Source of the DNA: Orychophragmus violaceus
Taxonomy: Eukaryota > Streptophyta > Magnoliopsida > Brassicales > Brassicaceae
Assembly (NCBI GenBank): GCA_030180135.1
Contig: CM058233.1
Location: 55,510,500-55,574,499 of the forward strand
DNA: 64,000 nt
Reading direction: 5' to 3'
Part shown: positions 1-10,858 of the stretch, one piece after another
Layout: each line of letters opens with the position of its first letter
How positions within the stretch are numbered: position 1 is the first letter of the stretch
Notes under the pieces: generated by a model
Seen by the model: the letters and a program-made list of their open reading frames with translations, nothing else
The model's database searches: none
What the model was told of the DNA's origin: nothing
Program-made: the position numbers and the translations under genes

Positions 1-336
1 GGACACGAGATATGCAATATATAAGAGGCGTTGGCAGAAAGAATTAGGTTAGCCGTTTTAGAAGAAAGATCGAGAAAACGTGTGTGCTAAGAATTCTTAA
101 GAGCAAAAGGGGTTTTGTGTTACTTCTGGTGAGTGAATTCAAGAGAGTTGTGCAACTATTGTTGTACGGTAAAGCTGGGTAGATTAGGATTTGGTCAGTG
201 GCGTTTCACTGTTGTGAGAACGTGTAAAACTGATTGAACAAAGTTACAGTGTAATTTGTTCAAGAGAATTCTAATAAATTTTATTTTTGGATACAACTGA
301 GTTCTATTGTTAAAATCTATACCATCTGTTATTTCA
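1..336 (+). repeat. 5' LTR, 3' portion only
   Basis: This stretch repeats 8448-8783 with about 5 percent difference and ends in CA directly before the primer binding site. The first 164 bp of the LTR lie outside the window. Confidence 0.92.
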
Positions 337-338
337 TT

Positions 339-350
339 TGGTATCAGAGC
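339..350 (+). other. Primer binding site (initiator-Met tRNA)
   Basis: TGGTATCAGAGC lies 2 bases after the LTR and matches the complement of the 3' end of plant initiator methionine tRNA, the usual copia primer. Confidence 0.9.
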
Positions 351-425
351 AAGCAATCTAATCTACAGGTTGAGATCTTGGAGAGGGTATGGAGAAAAGA
401 TCTCTTAGCAGTTTTAAAACCTATC

Positions 426-2316
426 ATGCTTGATGAGCACAACTTTGGTCATTAGAAGGTCAGGATGAGATACATCATTCGCTCTATCGACGAGTTGGCA
501 TGGTACGCTGTTGTAAATGGTTGGGAAGAGCCGAAGGAAATTCTAGAAGACAAATCTAAAGTTTCTAAACCATTGGATAAGTGGACAGACGAAGAGAAGA
601 AGGCCTCAAAGTACAATTCAAAAGCAATCTCTACCATCATGTCGGCTGTGGACACCGAACAATTCAAAATAATACAAGGCTGTGAATCGGCTAAAGAAGC
701 TTGGGACACACTTGTAAATCACTTTGAAGGAGATGTAAGTGTCAAAAGGACACGACTGGATTTCTTGGCTTCACAGTTTGAAAACCTCAAGATGGAGGAG
801 AATGAAACAATAGGATGTTTTACAGCAAAACTGAGCACAATTGCCAACGAAGCATCGGTTCTTGGAAATAAGTATCATGAAAAGAAGTTAGTGAAGAAAC
901 TCATTAGATGCCTCCCCCCTAAGTTCTCTGTTCAAAAAGCAATTTTACAGAGCTCTATGAACACTGATGAGATGAAATTCGACAAACTAGTCGGGATGTT
1001 AAAATCTCAAGAGATGGAGGTAACCAGAAATCAGCCTAAAGAAAATCATGGGATTGCTTTCAATGCTCAACAGGAAAACGAACGAATCAAGAAACTCGAA
1101 GAGAATATGGGGTTAATCGCAAAATAATTTCAGCAAGATGTTCAAAAGAATTGAAAAAGGCCAAAATAAAGCCTTTAATCGGTTTCAGAAAGCTGATTCA
1201 GAGAGGAGTGCAAGTCGGACTGTTAGAACAGAAGGCTAAAGATCCTCAAGAAAAAAGAGAGATGCAATGCCATGAGTGTGAGGGATATGGTCACTTCATG
1301 AATGAATGTCCTTTGGTTAAAAGAAAGGAAATCAAGTGTGGTGAATGCAGAGGGTTTGGTTATACAAAGTCTGAGTGTCCAAGTGTTACGAAAAGGAAAG
1401 ATAAATCTTACTTGTGCTTTAGTGATACAGACTCTGAAGAAGATGGGAATAATGAAGGATCCATGTTAAACTTTGTTGCGTTTGTAGCTCAAGAAAATCA
1501 AGATGAGATTGCAACCGATGCAGACTCAGATGAAGAAGTCGATGTTGAAAATGAAAATCTGACCTTATACGAAAACTGGACTAAGCTGAGCCAGGAGAAC
1601 CTTCAACTTCTCAAAGAAAAGGCAATGCTGAAAGCTCAAGTCAACATCTTGAAAATGGAACAAACTACTCCCGGAGAAAAGCTTCCCGACATTGTGGAAG
1701 TAGGCGAAAATGAGGATCAACTCGAACATGAGCTAGTTAAAGAAAAGAAGAGAAATTGAATCCTAGAAGAAAAGTTGCTAAAATCCAAGCAGCCTTTACT
1801 CAAGAACAGGACAGAACCAGAGGATTGGAACAGAGTTTGACTGAAAATCACAAGAAGATTTGAATGATGAGCAAAGGAACTGAAAGCTTAGATCAACTGC
1901 TTGCAATGGGTCAACCTCCTAAAGTCAACTGGGGACTTGGCTACTCTGGTGGAGCTGAGTCAAGTCTGACTGGTGGCAAAATCAACTTTGTACCAGCTGT
2001 CCAAAAGAACCCCGAACGTGACAATGCTAAGACTAAGAAAGATGATGAGAGAACTGAAGTAAGCCGAAAGTGGTGGGAATTCCTCGTGTGCGGAAAGACT
2101 GGTCACATAAAGGCTACTTGCTGGAATTACTGGAACCGGATAAGGAGAGCTTGGAAAGCTAACAAGTGTTACACAGAACCAAAGAGGTTTGGTATGGTCT
2201 GGATAGTTAAAAAGGACTTGTATTCTGGATATGTGACTAAGCCAACTCCCATCTCAATGACAACTGAGATGATCTGCAATTTCTCCATGGTTACAACGTC
2301 GCTTACACTTCAGTAG
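426..2316 (+). pseudogene. Sirevirus gag, broken into three frames
   Basis: Gag would form the virus-like particle and bind the RNA. The N-terminal part (from 426; open from 465 to 1127) carries the copia gag signature, including KEAWDTLVNHFEG and KLVKKLIRCLPPKF. A second frame (1151-1759) has two CX2CX4HX4C zinc knuckles, CHECEGYGHFMNEC and CGECRGFGYTKSEC, followed by an acidic, coiled-coil-like stretch. A third frame (1864-2316) holds another cysteine/histidine cluster near residue 75 (CGKTGHIKATC). An in-frame TAG interrupts the start at 453-455, TAA ends the first block at 1125-1127, and frame changes separate the three blocks. The long zinc-knuckle and acidic region is typical of Sirevirus gag. 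Confidence 0.85.
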
Positions 2317-2327
2317 AAGATGAACGC

Positions 2328-3362
2328 AAAGAGTCCTGGTACTTCGACAGCTGATGCTCATGACATATGACTGGAACTGATGAAGTGCTTGATGAAATAT
2401 CGTTAGTGAAAGGAGGAAGTGTGACATTTGGTGACGGTGGACAGGATAAGATAGCTGGCGTTGGTAAAATATATACTGATGGAAAGCCTCAGATTGAAAA
2501 TGTCTATTTGGTAAAAGGACTGAAGGCGAATCTGATTAGTATCTCACAACTGTGTGATGAAGGGTTGAGTGTGTTGTTCACTAAGATTGATTGTCAAGCA
2601 ATGAATGAACAAGGTAATGTCGTTCTCATGGGTCTGAGATCTGGAAATAATTGTTATATGTGGGAAGCAACAAGCAAATGTCTGAGTGCAGTGGAATCAC
2701 AATTGGACATATGGCACAAGAAACTTGGACACATGAGCGTAAATGGTCTTACTCGACTGGTCAATGCTGGAGTTGTCAGAGGAGTACCAAAGCTGGAAGC
2801 ATCAACTAACACCGTCTTAAAGGCCTGTTGTCAAGGTAAGCAAGTGAAGGTCCAGCATAAGCAGCTCACTGAAATCAGATCAAAGCGAATTCTTGAACTT
2901 ATTCATATTGATCTAATGGGGCCTGTCAATCCTGCGAGTCTTACAGGTAAAAAATACATCTTTGTACTTGTTGATGACTTTTCCAGATTCACTTGGGTAA
3001 GATTCTTGCGAGAGAAATCTGAGGCCGTAGAAAGCTTTAAGATATTGGCCTTAGAGCTGAAAAATGAAAAAGGAGGAATCATTCAAATCAGAAGTGATCA
3101 TGGAGGTGAGTTCCAGAGTGAAATCTTCGAGAAATTCTGTGAATCTCAGGGAATACGTCATCAGTACTCAGCTCCCAGGACTCCTCAACAAAATGGGATA
3201 GTTGAAAGAAAGAATCGAACTCTTCAAGAAATGGCTAGAGCTATGCTTCATGGAAATCAAGTTGCTCCACGGTTCTGGGCAGAGTGCTACATCATCAACA
3301 TAGTCTATGTTAAGCCTGGTACTAAGATGACTTCGTATGTGTTGACAAAAAAAAAAAGATGA
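2328..3362 (+). pseudogene. Sirevirus protease remnant and integrase
   Basis: The protease active site lies at about 2328-2370, where the reading WYFDS is followed by a stop and then CS, another stop and HMTG; the usual DSG catalytic triplet is therefore destroyed. The open part (from 2367) continues into the GAG-pre-integrase zinc region (WHKKLGHMS, then a partly lost cysteine pair) and the integrase core. The core acidic residues are visible in HIDLMGPV, RSDHGGEF and NGIVERKNRT. Frame is lost at 3340-3371 through a 32 bp duplication-bounded insertion (see findings). The product would insert the element cDNA into the genome. Confidence 0.88.
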
Positions 3363-3371
3363 CTTCGTATG
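3324..3371 (+). repeat. 32 bp insertion with 16 bp direct duplication and A-tract
   Basis: AAGATGACTTCGTATG occurs at 3324-3339 and again at 3356-3371. Between the copies are TGTTGAC and a run of A that overlaps the start of the second copy. It shifts the integrase frame. The layout resembles target-primed insertion of a severely truncated polyadenylated sequence. Confidence 0.7.
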
Positions 3372-5368
3372 AAATCTGGAAAGGAAAAACACCAAACTTG
3401 AGCTATTTTCATGTCTTTGGCTGCATTTTTTACATTCTGAATGACAAGGACCAACTTGGCAAGTTTGACTCCAAGAGTGATGAAGGTGTGTTTCTAGGCT
3501 ACGCTAACAACATCACCGCATTCAGGGTGTACAATCGAAGAACGCATATGATAAGTGAATCGGTAAATGTTGTATTTGATGATAGGACAAGTCTCTGCCT
3601 TGAGGAATTGATACAAGAGCCAGACCAAGAGATAATCTCCATAGAACACGAAGTACCAAAACAAGTGAATGATGATAAGGCAATCACTGGAAATCATATC
3701 CCACGCAGGACTGGCTTTTAACAAGTCAACCCAGACCATTCTGAAAGTGATGTTATTGGAGATATACTGGAAGGAAGACACACTCGAAATAGGCAAATTG
3801 GCTTCAAGGAAATGGTTAAACTTGCATGCTTCATCTCGCTCATCGAACCTAAGAGCATTCTTGAGGCCTTAGATGACGATTACTGGACACTTGCCATGCA
3901 TGAAGAGCTTTAGCAGTTTAACCGATTAGAAGTGCGGGATCTAGTTCCATGTCCAAAAGATGTGAATGTTGTCGGAACTAAGTGGATCTACAAGAACAAG
4001 ATAGATGAAGACGGAAATGTTGTCAGAAACAAGGTCAGACTTGTTGCTCAAGGCTACTCACAAATTGAAGGAGTGGACTTTGATGAAACCTTTGCACCAG
4101 TTGCTAGACTCGAGTCAATTCGCTTACTATTTGGAGTCGCGTGTTACTTAAGGATTAAGCTGTATCAGATAGATGTCAAAAGTGCATTCTTGAATGGGAT
4201 GTTACAAGAAGAAGTCTATGTGGCACAACCAAAGGGATTTGAAGATCCTAAGTATCCAGATCATGTCTACAAACTCAAAAGAGCTCTTTATGGATTGAAA
4301 CAGGCTCCAAGAGCTTGGTATGAAAGATTAACTCAATTTCTACTCAAAAGAGGTTTCAAGAGAGGAAATGTGGATAAAACTCTATTCGTTCTTCAAGACT
4401 CACTAGGCATGCTCATAGTTCAGATATATGTCGATGACATCATATTTGGTACAACTCGGGAAGGACTTATGCATGAATTTGTTACCACTATGACTCGGGA
4501 GTTCGAAATGAGTATGGTTGGTGAACTAAACTACTTTCTTGGGCTTCAAGTAAAACAAATCGAGGAAGTTATCTTTGTATGTCAGAGTACATATGCTCGA
4601 AACTTGGTGAAACGATTTGATATGGAGACATCAAAGATAGCCAGAACACCTATGAGTAGCACCAACAAACTCTCCAAGGATGGAGAAGGACAAAAAGTGG
4701 ATGAGCGCCAATACAGGGCTATGATTGGGAGTTTGCTTTATCTAACTGCTTCACGGCCTGATATATGCTTCAGTGTGGGTGTGTGCGCAAGGAATCAGGC
4801 CAGTCCACGGATGTCGCATTTGTTGGCTGTCAAGCGTATTATCAAATACGTCTGAGGTACACTGAACTATGGTATGATCTACACAACAGAAACTAACATA
4901 AATCTTGCAGGGTTTTGTGATGCAGATTGGGCAGGATGCTTGGATGACATGAAGAGCACTTCTAGAGGATGTTTCTATCTTGGAAATAACATGGTGTCAT
5001 GGCAAAGTAAGAAACATAATTGTGTGTCACTCTCCACTGCTGAAGCAGAATACATTGCTCTTGGAAGCTGCTGCACTCAACTTTTGTGGATGAAACAAAT
5101 GCTCAATGACTATGGTATCATCAATGACACATTCTTAGTTCATTGTGATAACAAAAGTGCAATTGACATCTCTAAAAATCCTGTTCAACATTCTAGAACA
5201 AAGCATGTAGACATTAGACATCACTTCGTTAGAGAACTAGTTGAGAATAAACTAGCTGTCATAAAACATGTTGCTTCTGAGAAACAGCTTGCTGATATTT
5301 TTACGAAACCTTTAGATTTCAACAGCTTTTTGTATTTACGAAAGGCTATTGGGGTCTGCGAGTTTTAA
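3359..5368 (+). pseudogene. Sirevirus integrase C-terminus, reverse transcriptase and RNase H
   Basis: 3359-3721 continues integrase with the copia motif HVFGC and GVFLGY. After frame breaks at 3720-3931, reverse transcriptase runs from 3932 to 4855: KARLVAQGYSQ-like block near residue 35, QIDVKSAFLNG with catalytic Asp81, KRALYGLKQAPRAWY near 116 and YVDD at 166-169. A TGA at 4853-4855 separates it from RNase H (4874-5368), which shows FCDADWAG, the catalytic glutamate block SLSTAEAEYIAL and the Asp in HCDNKSAI, then the C-terminal TKHVDIRHHFVRE. Together these would copy the RNA into cDNA. Stops and shifts make the copy non-functional. Confidence 0.9.
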
Positions 5369-6488
5369 ACCAATACACAGTAATTGTGAGTATGACGCAT
5401 CATGGAGCGACTGGGGAACACAAATAAAGACTATACTCATCATAAAAGAAAGGAAGAAAGACAAATCAAGAGTACACCCCACGAAACAGGTACTCTTATG
5501 TGACCGCTCAAAATGATAAACACTTTCTTTGGGATAGGCTGCTAAAACAGTTTAGACTTGAATGAGATCACTGTTTTGATTGAGTACTAAGGCTTGATCA
5601 TTTGCTGATAAGAGGAGGGTATGAAATCTTCTGAGTGAAAGAGTATGAAATAGCTAAGCCAAAAGTGAAGTTCAAATGTATACCACATTCATAAATTATG
5701 AAAAGGTTCACTTAGATGAAAGCACCTCGGCTGAGGAAAGTTGTCTAGCAGTTGGCTGCGGATACGAGGCATCTGGTTCTTTGTGGGTAAAAGCACCTCA
5801 GATGAGGAAAGCTGTCCAATGCTTGTAAACTTGCTTAGCATACTCCACTCAAGAATGATTAGCTCCACTCCTTCGATGTCACAAATATAACGCATGATTC
5901 GGCTCTAGAGTGTTACTTAAGAGTGTGTGATGTCAGTGGTAGGATCATGCTCACTGATTAGATATGATGAAAGCATCTTGGCTAAGAAAAGATGTTTGTC
6001 TTGTCTTTTTTCGCTATCTATATGCAAGTTAATCTCTATGTGGGCACCCTGGATCTACGATTGTGGCATATCTCTCATAAGTCAAGTTCGTTTGTACATA
6101 TTTCTTTATTAGTTTAGATAATATAAAGTCAGTGTCTCTCAGAGCAAAATGTCATATTGATTAGCAAGGGTCACTCTTAGTTCTTGAATGAACTGTCAAT
6201 GATATAGCCAAAATTGTTCTAAGTATCGCAAACAAGTGATATGGGCTGACCTGATTTGGCCCAGAAAGAGATGCCTCACATACACCTGATTGTGTTTTTA
6301 TGGGCCTGTTTTTACGTGATATAATTCTCTGACGAATGAGACCAACAAGGTCTTGTAGGTTTTTGTGTGTTTCGATTTCAGGTTCAAAAGAGAGAGGGAA
6401 CTTTGTTTTGAGTAACACAGCCGCTCTTGTGCTTCTAGGTCCCAAACAGCAACTCATTACTCTCTCTCTCTCTCTCAGCAACACAGCG
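5369..6488 (+). repeat. Spacer between pol and env-like ORF with three hairpin repeats
   Basis: No coding sequence was recognised in this 1.1 kb. Three imperfect copies of a GAAAGCACCTCGGCTGAGG-like unit begin near 5718, 5790 and 5970. In the first two, CCTC and GAGG can pair to form a small hairpin; the third is degraded. A CT-rich run lies at 6460-6478 just before the next ORF. Repeated motifs between pol and the 3' LTR have been described for Sireviruses; the role here is unknown. Confidence 0.5.
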
Positions 6489-7667
6489 ATGTCGACACCT
6501 CCTCGCCGTTCGACTCGTTCCCAGACGACGAAATTGATGATGGATGCTTTTGAAGCTGAGCGGCGTCGGAATCTGACGAATCGAACCCCTACTATGGCAC
6601 CAACAGTTGATTTGTCTCAGTTGGCCACAAAGCCTCATTTGACGGCCACCTCGCAAGGATATCGGCGATCTGTTCAACGATTAGACGGACCCTCACCCAG
6701 CAGTCAACGCCACAGAGCCTCATGTGAGCTCTCGGATGACTCACCATCGCATGCAGGCTCAGAACACAACTCTTATCGGTCTCACCGCTCTGGAAAAGAA
6801 CCAAAGGTGAGTCAGAGTCACCCTCATCGCCTCGGTAAAGAACCAGCTCCGCCGTTACCTGAGATCGACGATTCTGCATCTAACGATGAAGAATTCGTGC
6901 CACAGCACAAGCCTCCATACTGGAAATTTGAAGACCACTACCTCGCAAATCGACAAATCTCCTCGGATATGTTCTTCAAATACCCTGAGTTAGATTGTCT
7001 GAACATGCAACCGTTTAGACATAGACACTCTTCAAGTATCACAAAAGAGTGTTATGGGTTGCTGAAACCACGAGTTTTTCTTGATCAGAAACTCCTTCAG
7101 CTAGGAGATTCCAAGCTCAGTGAGGTAAGAAAGTTCATTGAGAAAGCAGCTATGATTTACACTGTCTTGCATGTGTCTTCCTACTATCCTCGCTTGGTTA
7201 AGGAATTTTTGGCTAATCTGTGTGATTCGGAGGTCAGAGACAGATGCAGGATTGTTTATGTTCGGGATGAAGTGTATGATTTTACTCCTGATCTCATTAA
7301 TCGAATGTTCCTTACATCGGATACAAGGCATCCAACTGATTGGGATGAAGAAGACATCGATCAAGCAGTCTCTGTCCTCACTGGTGGACGACGCAAACGG
7401 TGGAAAGGAGTCCAATCTAAGCACTTGCTTCCGAAGTTTCAGGTTCTCTACAAGTTGTGCTTCTCCAATTGGATCCCTAGTACAAACACAACAACAATGG
7501 TTCGAGAGAGGCTTTGATTCTTATACATGCTTCACCAAGGGAAACCGTTTAACTTTGGACGTTTGGTATACGATCAGATCATGGACATGGCTCACTCACC
7601 ACAAGCTGATAATAAGATCATTCCAGAATCTGATCTTTCAGATACTTTATTTCCAGAGGGAGGTTAA
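6489..7667 (+). pseudogene. Sirevirus env-like ORF (plant-transposon protein domain)
   Basis: The ATG at 6489 opens an arginine- and serine-rich N-terminus (MSTPPRRSTRSQTT) that is predicted disordered. A folded domain follows from about residue 160, with YPRLVKEFLANL and VYDFTPDLINRMF, a pattern seen in the domain usually labelled putative plant transposon protein in the extra ORF of Sireviruses. TGA at 7515-7517 interrupts the frame, which then resumes with MLHQGKPFNFGRLVYDQI and ends at TAA 7665-7667, giving 393 codon positions in all. No signal peptide or clear membrane segment is visible. Calling it env-like reflects position and family usage; an envelope function has not been shown for this family. 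Confidence 0.7.
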
Positions 7668-8283
7668 TGTTATGTCTGGGGATGGTGCTCCAATTGGTTA
7701 TCCGTTCAACATCACACTAGACCCTAAAGCTGGATGTGGCTCGGACAATGAAGGAGAAGAGCAAGCTCCTAATCTGGAAAAGGACATTGAGAAAACAATT
7801 CGAGGGCTACGCTACATTCAACGCCGTATCCGCAATATGTCATCTTTCTCTCTGCAATTATGTCAATTTTCATTGTTTTCTTGAACTTGTGTTTTTGTCA
7901 AATGTGTGACCAACTCAGGGAGAGAATATCCACAGTACCCCAAGCAGACAGGAAATGGCGAGTATGACACAGACTACGACGATGAGGCGAGCACGGAGAT
8001 TGAGCGAGATGACTAGTTTATTTGATGTTATGACTATTTGTCTGTGCTTTTGTGTTTTTGTTTCGATGTTAGACTCTTAGTCATATTGTGTTGAACTAAT
8101 GTGTTCCACTTTTGGTTTCTTTTGGATGATGTGAACATGTGATGTGGCTTTTGCGGTTTAAGACTAAAGATGCTTTTCTTAATTCATGGATCATAAAAAC
8201 TGTTCTGTGTGGAATGTATGCTGCTAGTTGGTTTTAGTTTGACAGGTGAGATGGTGCACACATTTAGACAAAAAGGGGGAAAA
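7668..8283 (+). other. Sirevirus 3' untranslated region with polypurine tract
   Basis: No ORF is recognised apart from an overlapping out-of-frame stretch to 7884. The polypurine tract AAAAAGGGGGAAAA (8270-8283) abuts the 3' LTR and would prime plus-strand synthesis. Confidence 0.75.
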
Positions 8284-8783
8284 TGAAAGCTCAAAGAACT
8301 CAAAGACTTATGAACGTGACACACAAGATGACATGGACTACACAAGGACGTGACGTGGTGTACAAGTCAGCACTTGTGAGTTGGATATTGAAGATATGAA
8401 AATATTCTATATGGCGAGAATATAGAAGATTTCCTAGGCGGAGATATGGACGCTAGATATGCAATATATAAGAGGCGTTGGCAGAAAGAATTAGGTTAGC
8501 CGTTATAGAAGAAAGATCGAGAAAACGTGTGTGCTAAGAATTCTTAAGAGCAAAAGGGTTTTTGTGTTACTTCTGGTGAGTGAATTCAAGAGAGTTGTGC
8601 AACTGTTGTTGTGCGGTAAAGTTGGGTAGATTAGGATTTGGTCAGTGGCGTTTCACTGTTGTGAAAACGTGTAAATCGGGTTGAACAAAGTAACAGTGTA
8701 ATTTGTTCAAGAGAATTCTAATATATTTGATTTTTGGATACAACTGAGTTCTAATGTTAAAATCTATGCCATCTGTTGTTTCA
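8284..8783 (+). repeat. 3' LTR (500 bp)
   Basis: The LTR begins TGAAAGCTC and ends TTTCA. A candidate promoter element TATATAAG is at about 8466. The 336 bp after 8447 match the start of the window. Confidence 0.92.
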
Positions 8784-9078
8784 ATTCCTTATGTGGCCAA
8801 CGCTTTAGTCTATCATTTACTCCATTTTATTATGTATTCATTACTTTCAATATTGCATGGGTTACAACAAACAACTTCTTACTATTCAACTTAGAACTTG
8901 TTTTAATTAGAAGATCATTGTTTAGTCGTAGATCCGATCCTAAAATATTACAACTTATTGTTGTGCATTTGCAGCTATTTTGTTGTCTTTATTTTAGGGT
9001 ATAAAATTTCAGACACAACACATGGTTGTCTTCTAAACTATATGGACATTTGAAAAGCTAAGAGAATCAAACTGAATC
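8784..9078. other. Intergenic, nothing recognised
   Basis: About 300 bp of AT-rich sequence with no ORF or repeat seen. Confidence 0.5.
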
Positions 9079-9396
9079 TCAGCTTATTAAACTGATGTGT
9101 AGCCACAAATATTTAGCCAAACTGAAAAAGTATATGAACATGCGAAAAAGGTCGTATCTTGTCTCATCTGGTTTGCCATAGAAGAGAAAGAGAACAACGG
9201 TTATGTCCTCCTCTGCCGTATCTAGGAAGCTTTTGTGTGGTACAACCTGCAAAAATCGAATTAGATTTCAGTAGTAAGAAAATGTAAAAAGACTCAAATG
9301 TGTAATGATGATTCGTCCATTTCTTCGTTTACCTACCTTATTATGACTGTGTATAAGAATTTTAAGCCTTATGATGATTCCAGCTCTTTTTTCCAT
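9079..9396 (-). CDS. Possible two-exon small gene or gene remnant, unknown function
   Basis: On the minus strand an ATG at 9396 opens 20 codons that end at a strong donor (AAG/GTAGGT, 9337/9336). An acceptor TTTTTGCAG ends at 9247, and the next exon (9246-9079) stays in frame for 56 codons to TGA, giving 75 residues. The second exon starts VVPHKSFLDTAEEDITVVLF and continues with FYGKPDETRYDLF, which reads like real protein, but I do not recognise the family. A competing frame upstream (GDEMLRNFM, then GHKAEINGKKSWNHH) also looks coding, with in-frame stops, so this may be a decayed fragment of a larger gene. The LINE lies immediately to the right. Confidence 0.33.
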
Positions 9397-9707
9397 TAAT
9401 TTCGGCCTTGTGGCCCGTTGTTATCATGAAATTTCTTAGCATCTCGTCTCCGACGCGGATCTAAAGGCGGTAGTGCTCATCCTTCCTCTCAACACGCTCC
9501 ACACAGATCCACGCTCCTTAATTAATTGGATCCACGTTCTTTACACTTTGCTCAGTAAACCAAAGGGGAAAAGAGTGAAGTTTGTGACTTGTGTGAAGTC
9601 TTACAACTTTCGAGAGTTGATGTTCACGGGCTTACAAACCAACTTTTGTATAAATCTAGCTTTTGCTAAGAAATTAAAGCCAAATTGTTTCAATAAAAAC
9701 TATAAAT

Positions 9708-10832
9708 ATGTTTTTTGCGTGGAATATTAGAGGGCTGAATAGCAATAGACGCCAAACCATGACCAAAGAATGGATTAATATTCATAGGCCTCTTTTTGGA
9801 GCTTTTACTGAAACTCATGTTCAACAAGAAAATTCAGATAGAATAATGCGGGCAATCCTTCCAAATTGGAAATTTTTTGGAAATTTTGGACACCATGATT
9901 CAGCTAGGATTGTGGTTGTTTGGGACCCGACAGTTTCAGTCTTTATCTACCAAGTTTCGGCTCAGGCAATAACTTGCGGTATCTTCATTCGTGCAGAGAA
10001 TGTGAGTCTTACCGTCACTTTCGCATATGGACACAATCTTGTGCAAGATAGGCAGGGATTATGGGATGAGCTTTCCCTTTTGAATTCTTCTACTCCCGCG
10101 GCAAGATTCCCTTGGACTGTCGTCGGCGATTTTAATCAGATCTTACGTTTAGATCATCACTCGAATCATGCCTCTTCGGTAGTGGATACTACCGGCATTG
10201 ACGATTTCAATCTTGCGCTTCAGGATGCAGAATTATTTGAAGCACAAGCAAAAGGACTTCCATATACTTGGTATAACAACCAAGATGACAATCCGATTTC
10301 CAAAAAGATTGATCATGCTTTAATCAACCAAGCTTGGTCCTCTTCTTTTCCCGACTCTTATGCGGAGTTTATGGATCCAAAACAATCTGACCATGCGCCA
10401 TGTTTGTTCCGTATCCCGTCGCTTCAGAGGAGGATCACCAAGCCTTTTAAGTTCTTCAGCCATGTCATTGATCATCCGACTTACAACGATACAGTAAGCG
10501 AGGCTTGGCAAAGGAGTAATGTTACCGGTAATGCTCAATTCAAGCTTGTTAGATCCTTTAAATTGCTTAAAAAAGATCTGAGAAGCCTGAACAAGCGACA
10601 TTATAGTGGTATCTCTCAACGAGTTAAAGATGAGGCAGCTAACCTGGAAATCCTTCAGCGCTCTCTCCTTTCTAACCCGGACTCGGCCACTGCTGCAGAG
10701 GAATATAGGGTGCGTAGTAAGTGGCAATGTCTACTTAAGGCAGAAGAGAAATACTTCAGACAACGCTCGAGAGTGCGTTGGGCAAAATATGGGGATAGAC
10801 AAACGGCTTACTATAATAAGCTCAACGTGTAA
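9708..10832 (+). pseudogene. LINE APE-type endonuclease
   Basis: This would nick the target DNA to prime reverse transcription. FAWNIRGLN supplies the conserved Asn6, FTETHV the catalytic Glu35, GDFN Asp141 and Asn143, and SDHAP Asp228/His229, matching the exonuclease-endonuclease-phosphatase fold. The remaining residues to 374 form the linker towards the reverse transcriptase (RSRVRWAKYGDRQTAYY). The frame is lost just after this block; the downstream part reads in another frame. Confidence 0.88.
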
Positions 10833-10858
10833 CGCGGAATCATATACACTTTCTTAAG

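Larger units (their letters stand above)
1..8783 (+). mobile_element. Sirevirus-type Ty1-copia retrotransposon, defective, 5' LTR cut by window edge
   Basis: The element is bounded by a partial 5' LTR (1-336) and a complete 3' LTR (8284-8783). Between them lie an initiator-Met tRNA primer site, gag with two zinc knuckles, pol in copia order (protease, integrase, reverse transcriptase, RNase H) and, after a 1.1 kb spacer, an extra env-like ORF. An added ORF downstream of pol and a long gag are known marks of Sireviruses (SIRE1, Endovir). All reading frames carry stops or shifts, so this copy cannot make its own proteins. By eye the shared 336 bp of the two LTRs differ at about 17 sites (near 5 percent), making it the oldest of the LTR elements that can be dated here. 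The target duplication cannot be checked because the left end is outside the window. Confidence 0.9.
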
